The notes below the pieces were generated by a model. That model ran no database searches. It was not told where the DNA came from and worked only from the letters and a program-made list of their open reading frames with translations. Below, piece by piece: positions 49,880-61,860 of a DNA stretch of 64,000 nt. This DNA is from Cryptomeria japonica (taxonomy: Eukaryota; Streptophyta; Pinopsida; Cupressales; Cupressaceae): the NCBI RefSeq assembly GCF_030272615.1, contig NC_081414.1, forward strand, positions 48,974,501 through 49,038,500. Reading direction: 5' to 3'. A program made the translations under genes and the position numbers. Positions within the stretch are counted from its first letter, which is position 1. Each line of letters opens with the position of its first letter.

Positions 49880-50912
49880 TGTATACACCTAAAAATGGTT
49901 TAAAGATGGTTAATTAAATACGCAGTTATTTGATTAATTCCCCTTCCCAATTAATTGAATTCACAAGCAATGTAATTAATTTTTCTATTCATCTATTAGT
50001 AAATAAATCTAAATGATTTATTTATATAGTTCATCTCACATCCCCCTTTGATTAATTAATGTCTCCCCATATTAATCAATTCTTCTAATCCCTAATTAAC
50101 ATTAACAAACTCAAGTTTGTTGAGATTAATTACCATTTTCCAATTATTTGAATTTCTAAATTCAAATGAGCACATGGCTACTAACTTTAACCACCCACCC
50201 TAACCATCCGCTAACTTAACCCATTCAATCTAATCTTGGGTCTAACTAACCCTATCCAATCTTGCACATCCTAACCTCCCATGGTGTGGATATTCTCTTC
50301 TTGAGACACATGGCACTTTTGCCACATGTCTCCTCCCTTGGACACTTGCCCTCTCTTGAGCAAGGCTCCTAGAAACTTGTCACCACAGAGATGACAAGTG
50401 TCTCTTCCTCCATCCTCTTCTCCAACTTCCTCAATCTTGGCCCTTGATATCTTCAGATCAAATCTAGACCGTCGATTCCTACCACCTTAGCTTTGGCCTT
50501 GGAATTCCTATAAATATCCCCCATTTTGGAGCAATAGGGATCCCATCTCATATCAATTTAGGCATCATTACTATAGGCAATTTGCATTTCAATTATCTAG
50601 TAATTAGCTTTTGGATTTATCATAGCATATTAATCTAGTTTCTTAAATCATGCATTTCATATCATCTCCATAGTCAATCATGATCAAATAGCTACTCAAC
50701 TCTTGAGTTGTCACTTTGGAGGTCATTTCTCCACTGAGAGACCATCAATCCAACACCTTCAAGGTCCTCAAGAATAGAGAAAAATGGGACATTTCAAGGA
50801 AGGCTTATGGTTTGCATCTTTTATTTAGTTTTGAAATTAAGCTTTTCAATTATACTTTATTGTCTCATTATATGTGTATGCCTCTTATACTAACAACATT
50901 TTTAGCATCACA
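49880..50912 (+). repeat. Gypsy-2 3' LTR
   Basis: 1033 bp, nearly identical to 40759-41806, lacking a 15-bp segment near 50276. It ends GCATCACA against ATACG. Confidence 0.93.
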
Positions 50913-51725
50913 ATACGCATGTTCATATGGAGGAGGTCTATAGTGATGTTGCGTATAGGGACCACTTGGTATAGAGTCATGATGAGGAATGGAATATCTA
51001 TTTTGTCCATGTATATCATACTCTATAGGCATGTCATGAGTTTGTTCTAATGTGTTGCCCCCAAATTTGACGCAGGGTTTCCTTGTGTCCAAATTTTGAA
51101 CATGCCTTTGGATATCCAATTGCTTTGGTGGTTGGTCCTTAGCATTGGCATGTGATTGAGTATATTTTTCTGCATAAGACTTCCATAATGGTTTGCGAAG
51201 GTGAGCATCATATTCTTGACCATGAGTATGTGGGACCTCAGGTTTTTGAAACAAGGATGATGGTGATTCAAGCATAGGATGTGGTCCTCTATTGCCTCCA
51301 CTACTAGGCCTCCTTTGATCCATGTTGAGGTGAGGTTGTTGCAAAGGTTGATTTTCCATTATTTGAGACATGTCAAAATCATGAGGGATCTTGGGTCCAC
51401 TTTGTGCCATCACTTGTAAGAAATATTGTCCATCTCTCCTCATTATTTCCTCAACCAATCGATTGAAATGGGGATCCATAATGGAGTCTTCCACTTCTGC
51501 TGAATGTATGGAAAAGTTGTCCATATTGTCATTGTGTGTATCATTGTTGTTTGTAGTGTCCATGTTCTCAACATTTGGAATGTTTCTATAAGCATCCATG
51601 TCAGGTAATGTGGTATGATCAGAATTGAAAAAGACATCATTGTCATACTCATAGGCACTCATGTTTGCGGACTCTTGAGCCTCTTTAGTTTCTCTCCTAG
51701 ATTTTTGGGAACGCGTTTCAACCAT

Positions 51726-54517
51726 GAACTAGGTATTGACCAAGATGTGTGAGACTAGATGAAAATGGAAAGAGTATTGAAGACCAAGAGTTGGATGGAA
51801 TGTAAATGAATCTGAGGTATACTTGCAATATCCAAAGTGTAAGACCAAGTATGTATGCAGTAGAGTAGGTGTGACTTCCAAAGAGATGATAGTTTCTCTT
51901 GATGAGGTAAGTTGACCTTGACTCTAAGTAAGACCAAATGACACCCAAAGGTGATAGACCTTGATGAGGAACCACTTAGCAAAATGTTGTTGTCTGTAGT
52001 GTGTTGACAAAGTAAGATGAGGACAAGAAAGTGGCCTTTTGATTCAAGTTTAGACAAATGGGAATGTAATGCAAGGTGTAAAGCAATGATGAAATTTGTG
52101 AAACCTAGAAATAGGCTGAATGCTAGATGAAAACCTAGAGAAATAACTTAGGAAGCTCAAGAATGTTGAAACTAATTGCTCTTGTTTGTTGTATTGTGAG
52201 TTTTTCCCAATACTGAACACAGACATGTTTGTATACTTCATAGACGCGGTTCAATGACACAGACGCTGTTTAACACTGCACAAATGCAATTCTGAGATTT
52301 TTGTGAATGCAATTTTTCTTAAGAGAACACAGACGCGTTTCTGCCCTTCATAGACGCAGCTAAATGACACAAACACGATTCTACCAGACACAGATGCATT
52401 TCTAAAAACTGAGTGCAATTTTTCCAATTTGTAAAGTTGTTTGTTGTGACTAAATCTGAATTTGTTTGACTATTTTTCGTGACAAGATGACACAATGTTG
52501 ATGAGGACTCAATGCTTGCAAGTGTTTAGAGTCAAAATGACTCAAATAAAAGTGTGTTGTTTGATGTAAATTTGTTTTGCATACACTTGAAGACACAAAA
52601 GACACAATGTTATGATGTTTGGTCTTGAATGTTTGAATGTTCAAAAGAAGACAATCACAATTCTTATGGTTGGCCAGAACAATAGTTGTTGATCCCACAT
52701 GGGGTTTCTCTCGAGGCTATGCTATTCAAAGTGGATACTTAGATGCTTGACCCCATTGGCTTTGCCCTTGACACTCACTTCTCCGGGGCAGCCAAGAATT
52801 AGTCCCCATGAAAAATCCCTGTGGCTAGCTTTGTATCTCTACTAAGAACCGTATGTGTGTGGGCCGCTCCAGAGGTCCGACCTCCTGCCCCAGCAACTAG
52901 AAGGATTTTGGCTTTCTAAAACAAAAAGGTGCTAGTAAGGACATCCGCTCATGTGGCCATACATGTGACACTTTCAGCTCTATAAATACAGAAGGCTCCC
53001 AGCCGGTAGGGGTTACGCCCTATAACTAATCAAATAAATTTGATCAAACAGGTTTATGGGGAGACATAGTGTTGGTATGAACTAATCAACACACGTTACC
53101 CATGACTTTCACCATGGATACAGTTATTTATAGTGGTTTAGAAGAGGTGGGTTTTCCTCACTACCACTTGGGTCGTTCTCTCCTCACTATTAGTCCTAAT
53201 GACCACATGGGGAGACAGGCCCTCTAGAGATTAAACAAAAAGAGCCTATTGCTCAAGACACAAAAGACACTGGTTCAATTTTAGTGCACCAATTGAAGTG
53301 TTTGGTAATCTATGAAAACAAGGCACACAATAAAGATAAAAAACCCTTGCCAAAATTCTGCAACAAATTTTTGTTAGTAGTTTTTCAAGAATACCCCTCC
53401 TACAAGCACACAAGTTAGGTAAATTTTAGATCCAAAAGACTTTGTGAAATAGGGGGCCTTCAACCATGCGTTTTTTGACAAATTCAAAGATCTAATTTTC
53501 CATGAGTTCTTTTGCATCATAAAAAAATAGAGAACCTGTAAAAGTTCAAGAAATTTTCAGAAATGTAAGAAAATAATTTTTTTTTGCTAAGTTGCTCCAA
53601 AAATTAATTTTTTATGAAAAATCATAAAAAAATTCATATAAAATTCACCATTTATTCCAAAAATCTAAAATTTTTACTGGACACTCCTGATAGAATTCCA
53701 AATCTAATTAAAAACATTCATGCAAAATTTCCAAGCAGTTTGTGAGATATGAGCAAAATAATGCAAAACCCTAATTTTCAAAGATCCGATTTTTTAGGAA
53801 TGATTTTGTATCAAGTTTAAAATCAAATAGAACAGATCCTGTGTATAATTATGAGAGATTTCCAAAAATGTAACAAAATCCAAAAAATTCGCTAATTTCC
53901 TCTCAAAATTAATTTTTTATGAAAATGCATAAAAAATTTATGGAAAATTAACATATGATCCAAAAAACTCTGATATTTTTACTGTGAATTTCTTATACTA
54001 TTCTTGACTTGCAAAAACAATTTGATGTCAAAATCCAAACCAGTTTGTGAGATATGATCAAAATAATGAAAAACCCTAATTTTTGAAAATCCATTTTTTT
54101 AGGAAATATTTTGCATCCAAATTAAAATCACAAACAACAGATCATGTGTATAAATTAGAGAGATTTCCAAAAATATAAGAAAATCCAAAAAAATCGCTCA
54201 TTTTCTCTCAAAATTAATTTTTTATGAAAGTTCATAAAGAATTCATAGAAAATTAAAATATGCTCCAGTAGATCTCAATTTTGGTTTGAGAGCTGTTGAT
54301 ACTATCTTCAAGCTGCCAAAAATATTTGGTGCAAAATTTCCAAGCTGTTTGTGAGATCAGATCAAATCTCTCCAAGATCTTGATTTTATGTCCAAAACCC
54401 TAGCTACAGAAGGTTATTCTCCAAATTGTTTTACAAAACAACAATATAGGGTTAGAAAAACCTACAAAAAAAAACATAGATCTAACAAAAATCCATGTTC
54501 CACAGGGTGTGCCAAAA
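51726..54517 (-). repeat. Gypsy-1 leader with tandem repeats and primer site
   Basis: 52220-52400 has degenerate ACACAGACGC(G/A) units like those of the Gypsy-2 leader. 53440-54390 holds about three copies of a 304-305-bp unit, with the landmark TGTGAGAT at 53741, 54046 and 54350; each contains AAAACCCTAATTTT and CAAAATTAATTTTTTATGAA. At 54500-54516 the minus strand reads TTGGCACACCCTGTGGA right after the LTR, a degenerate version of the Gypsy-2 primer site. No coding domain is seen. Confidence 0.75.
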
Positions 54518-55271
54518 TGTTTATGGTGAAAATGGAAACAATAATATTGAAAGACTAAATAGATTCAACCACCAAACCCTAGCCTAACAACAACAAAGAT
54601 CCACGATAACATATGAAGATTACCTAAGACAATGCAAATCAAATAAAATCACAAAGATTATATCATCACATGTCCAATAGGGTTTGGATCTCCATTCTTC
54701 CTATCTCCATTGATCTTGCTTGATTTATTTGCTCTCAAATTTTATGTGTGCACAAGAGCTCAACAAAGAACGAAAATGTGGTTGCAAGTAGACTTGATCG
54801 CATATGAAAGTTTGAATGCTAGAAGGCTTGATTAGAATGATTAGTATGATTAGAATGATTCAATAGAGTTGATAATGAAGGAAGCATCTCCTTATATAGA
54901 AGACACTATAAGAAATGGAGGGATAAGATTAAGAGGTGTAAAAGATAAATGGTCGGCTAGGATTAGAGGGTAGGTAGAGGAAATAAGAAAATAATGAGAG
55001 GATAGGTAATGTAGGAATTAAGAGATGAATGACATGTGTCATGGGTAGAAAAGGTTAATGAATTAATTAAATAAATAAAGATTCATTTAATTAATAGAGG
55101 AAATGAGATCAACTAAATAAATAAAAGTATTTATTTAATTTAGGAAAAAGGATAATTTAAATAAATAAATGTATTCATTTAAATGAGAAATAAGTCTAGA
55201 AGAGGATAAATGAGAATTAGGCTAAAGTAATTAAATAAATAAAGATATTTATTTAATTAGACAGGACAATT
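54518..55271 (-). repeat. Gypsy-1 5' LTR
   Basis: 754 bp. It lacks about 40 bp (an AATTAAATAAATAAAG block) present in the 3' copy near 32580-32620, and lacks the 13 outer bases discussed at the 3' LTR. It abuts TCGAC at 55272. Confidence 0.88.
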
Positions 55272-55276
55272 TCGAC

Positions 55277-56790
55277 CACCGCTAGATCTTCAGGAACCTG
55301 CTTGCTTTTTACCTCCTCCAACTCTATTAGTTCTACCACATCATTAGCCTCTGATTTACTCGCGGGTCCACTTTGTCTTCCATCTGGACCGCCATCTGGA
55401 CTGGACCCACCTTGTCGCCAAGTTGCATGAGATAGCTGGGCGAGCAACTTTTCCTTGTGGCTTAGCGACCAATGTCGGATCTGTGAAATCACCATTGGAT
55501 GTGATCAAATCTACTCGATCTTTACTTTGGCTAATCTTTATTCTTGTGCCACATCATCAACGTGTGTCACCTTTTGATTGGCTCATGAGATCTGCTTGGG
55601 AGCCACCTGGACCTACCACCTGTCGCGAGGGTATTCATTTCGGGCACTTCACAACCACGGTACAGTGATAGTCATGGATAGCCCCGAAATGTCACTTCGC
55701 CATTCAATCTCTCTTGATTTGATGGTTGATCTTTACTCTTTGTTTTACCACGTCATCGATCGCCAAGTCGCGGTGATAATCCGGTGTGCATCTTTTCATT
55801 GCGACATAGTGACAACCGTTAGATCTCCATGATCTACGTCCGATCTTTATTGACTTGCTCGACCTTTAACCTCTTCTCTCCAGTCGGTCACAAAATTAAG
55901 ATGCCTTGAGATGCGTGCACACGGAGTCCACTAGGCCACGAGTTGCCTCTTCTTGCCAAAATCCTGTAAGCTTTGACACTATAGTTATATGTGACTTTAG
56001 CTTTAAATACAAAAATGCTCCTCCCCACAACCAATGTGGGATAAATGTTCTTTTTGCTTGGCAACTAAAAATGCTTGGAAGTTCTCTAGCCTTTTAAAAC
56101 CCTCTTTGGTGCTCAAGTAAAAACTTTACACAGGCCGATTGTATTTTCTCTGAGCTTCTTTTGGCCTTTCATCAACTACACAGGGGATTAGGCGATACAC
56201 TTGCCAACATGAATTTGATTGAAGGTTTTAATAGGCCATGCTATTTCATCTGCAATGGAGCATAAAAATCTCTATGGTCTATAACATGCTGAGATCAACC
56301 CTTGTGGGAGCCACATTTTAACCCATATGCTGTCTTACTTTCTTGTATCTGCACATGATGTAAACAAGTTAGACAAAAATAGTGCATTTCTCCCTGGTTT
56401 ATGATTTGATCTTTTCAAATTAAATGAATGCAAGGCTTCATTAGGGCACTAATTTTGGCATGTGAAAAATTTGGTAACAATTATAATTTGTTTCTTGTAG
56501 CACATTCATTCCGCATAAAAAGGTTACTTATTTTGGTCTTCATTTATATGTAGAAAATTGGTTTAGTTATATTGATGATATACAATGTATCTGTACATGA
56601 GTACATGTAGTTGTATTGATAATGAAAAAAAAATCATGTTTGCATATCCCTTCATGGATGTCACATGCAAGTGTAATGGTAATTATGTGTATACAATACA
56701 TGGAAATATTGATGATCATTATGTGTCTACAATGTAATGCTTGTTTATCTATATTTTTCATTGAACAAGTTAGGGCCATGGATTTAGAGA
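55277..56790. other. unassigned sequence of the giant element
   Basis: No domain is recognised in the short frames (55253-55495 minus, 55578-55832 plus, 55906-56097 plus). The 55277-56210 part contains CCACAACCAATGTGGGATAAATG and ends CTTGCCAACA; read on the minus strand that end, TGTTGGCAAGTG, is LTR-like. It could be the other half of an LTR split by Gypsy-1. 56210-56790 is AT-rich, with microsatellite-like TATTGATGAT near 56570-56720. Confidence 0.35.
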
Positions 56791-58770
56791 TAGGCTTTTG
56801 TAGGGACCCCTCTCGTGGCCACGTAGGTTCAAACAGATCGTTCACAGGTGCCACAAATTCTGAGTTAGGGCCCGTCAAAGTTTGACAATTTTTAGCACTT
56901 AGGGCGCTTAAGGGATGACGCCGGTAGGGTATGACCCCATGTGTGCAACCGAGTGGGGGGGGGAAAATAGGAGCATGCATAGGGTAATAATTCCTAATTG
57001 GACATGTCGGAGCTAACGGTTTGTCATCGCAATGAGCAAAATGAGAAATTGGCCATGAGACAACATTCGAATGAATGAGACTGACGATTTTTTCGCCAAC
57101 TGAAAAATTGCTGCCCTAATTAAACCGTAGGGAAAATTGAAAAATCGAGACAGGATTTTGTAGGGACCCCTCTCATGGCCCCATAGGTTCATACAAATTG
57201 TTTGTAGGTGCCACAAATTCTGAGTTAGGGCCTGTCAAAGTTTGACAATTTTTAGCATTTAGGGCGCTCAAGCGACGACGCCGGTAGGGTATGACCCCGA
57301 GCGTTCGACTGAGTGGGGGGGAAAAATAGGAGCATGCATAGGGTAATAATGCCTAACTAGACATTTTGGAGTTGATGATTTGTCATCGCGATGAGCAGAA
57401 CGAGAAATTGGCCACGAGACAACATTCGAATGAATGAGACTGATGATTTTTTCGCCAATCAAAAAATCACTGCCCTAATAAACCGTAGGGAAAATTGAAA
57501 AAATGAGATAGGATTTTGTAGGGACCCCTCTTGTGGCCTTGTAGGTTTAAACAAATAATTTGCAGGTGCCATAGATTCTGAGTTAGGGCCCGACAAAGTT
57601 TGACAATTTTTAGCACTTAGGGCACTCAAGGGGCGACGCCGGTAGGGTATGACCCCGAGTGTTTGACTGAGTGGGGGGGAAAAATAGGAGCATGCATAGG
57701 GTAATAATACCTAACTGGACATGTTGGAGCTGACGGTTCATCATCATGATGATCAGAACGAGAAATTGGCCACGAGACAACATTTGAATGAATGAGACTG
57801 ACGATTTTTTTGCCAACTAAAAAATTGCCGCCCTAATAAAACCGTAGAGAAAATTGAAAAACCGAGATAGGCTTTTGTAGGGACCCCTCTCATGGCCTCG
57901 TAGGTTCAAACAAATCATTTGCAGGTGCCATGAAATCTGAGTTAGGGCCGTCAAAGTTTGACAATTTTTAGCACTTAGGGCGCTCAGGGGACGACGCTGG
58001 TAGGGTATGACCCTGAGCGTTCGACCGAGTGAGGGGGAAAAATAGGAGCATGCATAGGGTAATAATGCCTAACTGGACATGTTAGAGATAACGGTTCATC
58101 ATCGCGATGAGAAAAATGAGAAATTGGCCACGAGACAATATTTGAATGAATGAGACTGACGATTTTTTTGCCAACCGAAAAATTGCTACTTTAATAAAAC
58201 CATAGGGAAACTTGAAAAACCGAGATAGGATTTTGTAGGGACCCCTGTTGTGGCCTGTAGGTTCAAATGAATCATTTACAGGGGCCACAAATTCTGAGTT
58301 AGGACCCATCAAAGTTTGACATTTTTTAGCACTTAGGGTGCTCAAGGGACGATGCCGGTAGGGTATGACCTCGAGCGTTCGACCGGGTGGGGGGAAAAAA
58401 TAGGAGCATGCATAGGGTAAAAATTCCTAACTGGACATGTTGGAGATGGCAGTTTGTTATCGTGACGAGCTGAATGAGAAATTGTCCATGTGAAAACATT
58501 CGAATGAATGAGACTGACAATTTTTTCGCCAATAGAAAAATTGTTGCCTTAATAAAATCGTAGGGAAACTTGAAAAACCAAGATAGGCTTTTGTAGGGAC
58601 CCCTCTCGTGGCCCCGTAGGTTCAAACTGATTGTTCGTAGGTGCCATAGATTCTGAGTTAGGGCCTGTCAAAGTTTGACAATTTTAGTACTTAGGGCGCT
58701 CAAGGGACGACACCGGTAGGGTATGACCGCGAGCGTTTGACCGAGTGGGGGGCAAAATAGGGTAATAATG
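56791..58770. repeat. 359-bp tandem repeat, about 5.5 copies
   Basis: The landmark TAGGGACCCC starts at 56801, 57161, 57519, 57878, 58236 and 58594, so the period is 358-360 bp. Units share GTTCAAACAAATCATTTGCA, GAGTTAGGGCCCGTCAAAGT, GGGCGCTCAAGGG, GACGCCGGTAGGGTATGACC, a G-run and GACGATTTTTTCGCCAAC. The last copy is cut near 58760. Minus-strand frames of 64-137 codons in each unit are partly conserved between copies but interrupted, so I do not call genes. Confidence 0.93.
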
Positions 58771-59191
58771 AATTGTATCAAGTATTGTTCATTAAATGAA
58801 TTGTATTGTATTGTTCATTAAATGAATTGTATTGTTCATTATACAAACAACACTTACGATGAAATGAAATGAATTGTATTGTTCATTAAATAACCATTAT
58901 TAACCATTATTAATTATTGGAATGAAGATTAAAGATTTCCATGATAACACCATGCACAGATGAGCAACAATTTATATGATCTAATATCAACTTCTGTATA
59001 TATAAAAATGTCAAATGATTACAAATGTATGTCCATACACAAATATGGCATAAACGCCAACTCAAACAAAATGTATGTCTAAATACGTGAATGTATGTCC
59101 ATATACAAAATATACATGCAAACTAGACATGTAAGCATCCCAAAACTATCTATAACATCCTAAGCTGTTGATGGATCATCGAAATCGATCT
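58771..59191. other. AT-rich spacer with ATGAATTGTATTGTTCATTA repeats
   Basis: 58766-58890 has three to four copies of AATGAATTGTATTGTTCATT. The rest, to the 3' end of the next gene, shows repeated ATGTATGTC(C/T) and no coding frame. Confidence 0.7.
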
Positions 59192-61060
59192 TCACCGCAC
59201 TGCTCGGCTCTGAAGGATCTTGCACAAGAAAAACAAACCACGATTAATATTAGCTATATTATATAATTTACATTTGAAAAGTTAACATAAAAATGAACTA
59301 TAATTGAACTATTCATGTTTACCTCATCTCCACGTTTTCTCTTCAACTTTACAGGACTCTTGATGTATGTCTTCTGTAGAGGAGGTATGTTTTCAATATT
59401 TTCATACACAACCTACATATGTTCAGAAACATGACATTGATACAAGTTAGCATATAATTGTCACTGATAATAACAAATTATATCTACTAAACACAAAATA
59501 AAATAAACACACATCTGCTCAAGGCATCTCTTCTTCTTCATCATCTTCAAGTATAATGGGTGTAGTCATCAAGGATGTGAAGCCAAGAATTCTCTGTACA
59601 TATACACAACAAGTATATGAAACTATCAATCTATGTCTAGACGTGTATAATCACTATAAGTTATTTAAACTATTCATTCAATCACATTTGCATTCAATTA
59701 CCTTTCCCTTGTCTCCAACTGCACTACCAGATCCTAAATCACACTGCCCCACACTCATGCTGCTTGTGCCCTACAAGAGTAAAATAAGATATACATGCAA
59801 GTTACTACATAATCTAATTAATACCAATATAAATGATGATAATGTATGTACAATAAAATACAAACGACTAGGTGCAATAATATATGTACAGTCAAGCTAT
59901 CAAGGCCAAATGAAATGGCCGACAAGGTGCCCTCTTGAATCTGTCTCAACTCCCCCTCGGTCATCAACTGCTAAATAGACCATGTAAATAAAAATTAGTA
60001 CTTAATATTATCTAGATTATAAATATTCATTTAAAATATAGCATGAACTGTGAAAATACAAATCTTACCACTACATCATCAATGTATGATGACGGTGCCT
60101 CCTTGCCTCTAGCATGCGAGGACTCCCCAGGGTATCCTCCAGTTCGTGTCATAACATTTGGTGCATCATGCATCTCATGCACCTCATAATCTGCACTATT
60201 CGCAGGAGGATCAACAGGTTGTCCAACTGGACCCAAGCATACGTGCCCATACATGACACAACTTTGGGGCACACATATGTGTGGAGCCGAGGATGACGTG
60301 CCAGCACCACCGGATGCACCGCTACCATCAAAAGTAGGCTGAGCTACTGACCCAGCCTGAGAAACCAAAAGGCTACTCAAAGAGTGAATAGTCGATATGG
60401 TTCGTGAAGCTGCCTCACAAATGATATCTGGATGTTGCACTGGAGGTGGGGGACATATGGGCCCTGGACTACTCTGACTGCCCCAGGTCTATTTTGGGGT
60501 AGACCTAAACCCACACCCTGGAAAGGTTGGATGTCAAAGTAGTTCACATGTTTGCGTAAAACAAACTCAGCATACAAATTTTTTATGAAGTAGAAGGGGA
60601 CATCAAGATTGTTGTTGGGTGGTTTGTCGAAAACCATCCACCAACAATCCCAAAAAAATTTCACAATACCATCATTTGTGCACCATTTAATATAAAGTTT
60701 TATTTTTTTGAGGTCTACGGGTTGATTAGTACGGGGATTCACAAACAATGAGGCGATATCGACTTTCAATATCTTGAGATCCTTGATCTCCTTATACGAC
60801 AAGCCATCCACATATTGTTCCCTCATAGAATCTCACCACAAAAGGGCGACATTGTGCTCCTCATGGTTTCCATACTCTTTATGATCGACGTGAGAGGCTC
60901 AAACATTGGGTTTAGACGAGGGATCCTACAATATACATTTGCAATCCCCCTCAATTCATTCAAATTTTGTGCGATCAAATCCTGGATTGAGGGGGTTTGG
61001 CAAAGCAGGGTTTGGTTGTTGCGGTTGTGGTTGATCAATGTTTTCATTGTTATCCCCCAT
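59192..61060 (-). pseudogene. spliced gene of unknown function in the giant transposon
   Basis: Reads from ATG 61060 (MGDNNENIDQPQPQQPNPAL) leftward. A conserved-looking core (60826-60480) has MVFDKPPNNNLDVPFYFIKN and KHVNYFDIQPFQGVGLGLPQ. Then follow small exons joined by GT-AG introns that keep one phase: exon ending at 60069, 59970-59890 (TEGELRQIQEGTLSAISFGL), 59770-59702 (SSMSVGQCDLGSGSAVGDKG), 59593-about 59516 (an acidic DDEEEE end), 59412-59323 (PPLQKTYIKSPVKLKRKRGD) and a last exon from 59218. Frameshifts near 60985, 60830 and 60450 and a TGA in the acidic exon suggest decay. I recognise no domain. It lies beside the right end of the giant element, so an accessory transposon protein is the simplest guess; a captured host gene is the alternative. 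Confidence 0.5.
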
Positions 61061-61379
61061 TTTAACCTAATTGAATGTAAACAATTGAATTTAGCTAACA
61101 AATTTAAACAATTTTGTATTTGATTTAAAAAAACCTAGTTTTCATGAAAAAAACCATATTTTCAATAAAATATCAAATAAACATTTAAAAAAATACAAAA
61201 ATTGAATGAAAATGATTGAAAACAATAAAAATCTTACCTTTCAATCTATTTTTTAGCAATTTTTGGGCAAAACACCGGATATCGGATATCGGATTTCTAT
61301 AAAATCGCACAGCTCATGGGTTAAAAATGACTCACAGTCAAAATATATTGTCTCACAAAATCGGATATCCGATTTTTAT
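61061..61379. other. inner part of the right (B) end, GGATATC palindromes
   Basis: GGATATCGGATATCGGATTT at 61277-61296 and AAATCGGATATCCGATTTTT at 61359-61378 are spaced about 80 bp apart, in a sequence without coding potential. This may be the 5' region of the minus-strand gene. Confidence 0.6.
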
Positions 61380-61860
61380 ACTTAAATTATTTTAAAATAA
61401 CATTATATTATATAATATAATAATATATTATATATTATATTATTATATTATATAATACGTATTATATTATTATATAATATATATAATATAATAATATATT
61501 ATATAATACGTATTATATAATATATTATTATATTATAATATAATATTATATAATATATATAATATAATATATTATTATATTATATAATTATACAATATAT
61601 TATTATATTATATAATTATATAATATATTATTACATTATATATATTATATAATATATAATATAATAATATAATCTAATAATATAATATAATAATATATTA
61701 TTATATTATATATAATATTTTATAATCTAATATTATATTATATATTATGTATTATATACTATATAATATAATATAATAATATATTATATATTATATAATC
61801 TGTAATATATAATATTACATTATATTACATTATATATTACATAATATATTTTTTAATTTA
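61380..61860. repeat. (TA)n-type AT-only tract
   Basis: About 480 bp of almost pure A and T, mainly TATTATATTATATAATATAT combinations with very few G or C. It contains many short palindromes. Confidence 0.95.

Larger units (their letters stand above)
40759..50912 (+). mobile_element. Gypsy-2: Tat-like Ty3/Gypsy element, non-autonomous, 10.2 kb
   Basis: LTRs at 40759-41806 and 49880-50912 begin TGTATACACC and end GCATCACA; they are nearly identical except for a 15-bp gap and a few substitutions, so this is the youngest datable insertion here. Flanks read ATACA (40754-40758) and ATACG (50913-50917), a 5-bp duplication with one change, and its removal keeps the gag frame of Gypsy-1 open through the joint. 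Plus-strand gag and protease are followed directly by an antisense PMD ORF. RT, RNase H and integrase are gone. Confidence 0.95.
37435..51725 (-). pseudogene. Gypsy-1 gag-protease-integrase-tail polyprotein, split by Gypsy-2
   Basis: It starts at ATG 51725 (MVETRSQKSRRETKEA). After 50913 the frame resumes at 40753 in the same phase, with one TAG at about 40748-40750. Capsid (PF03732-type): MQWFSQLPPGIKSW and FSSFLQRWRNLAS. A 1-nt frameshift near 39940-39955 precedes a knuckle YCEYHKTKGHKIGNC. Protease follows (39243-38640: IKRVLID, then a stop, then GSGLN; LDLTYNILLGCPWIHEM). A Lys/Ser-rich linker (38421-37672) leads, after another stop, into an integrase C-terminus (VGDLVLKENPKNQQGREKK, YGAYQLSTPEGEPLEDPINN) ending at 37435. 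From 39954 to 37435 all pieces share one phase. The RT-RNase H-integrase core block is absent. Confidence 0.9.
31886..55271 (-). mobile_element. Gypsy-1: Tat-like Ty3/Gypsy element, non-autonomous, hosting Gypsy-2
   Basis: LTRs at 31886-32681 and 54518-55271 share TGTTTATGGTGAAAATGG at the left and ATTAGACAGGACAATT at the right, and differ by few substitutions plus one deletion of about 40 bp. TCGAC lies on both sides (31881-31885 and 55272-55276). The minus strand carries gag, protease and an integrase C-terminus; the plus strand carries a plant-mobile-domain ORF near the 3' end. RT, RNase H and the integrase core are missing. Gypsy-2 is inserted in its gag gene, and removing it leaves about 13.2 kb. 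Gag with a CxxHxxxxHxxxxC knuckle and an antisense extra ORF fits the Tat lineage. Confidence 0.92.

Noticed and set aside
30640-56210. A further LTR or element split by Gypsy-1 (left part to 31885, right part from 55277, end CCAACA)
   Set aside because: The right end looks LTR-like, but I found no matching TG end with a 5-bp duplication on the left, so I leave it unassigned.
56567-58625. Minus-strand ORFs of 64-137 codons in the 359-bp repeat as a multigene array
   Set aside because: Frames shift between units and the shared peptides follow the repeat; there is no recognisable domain.
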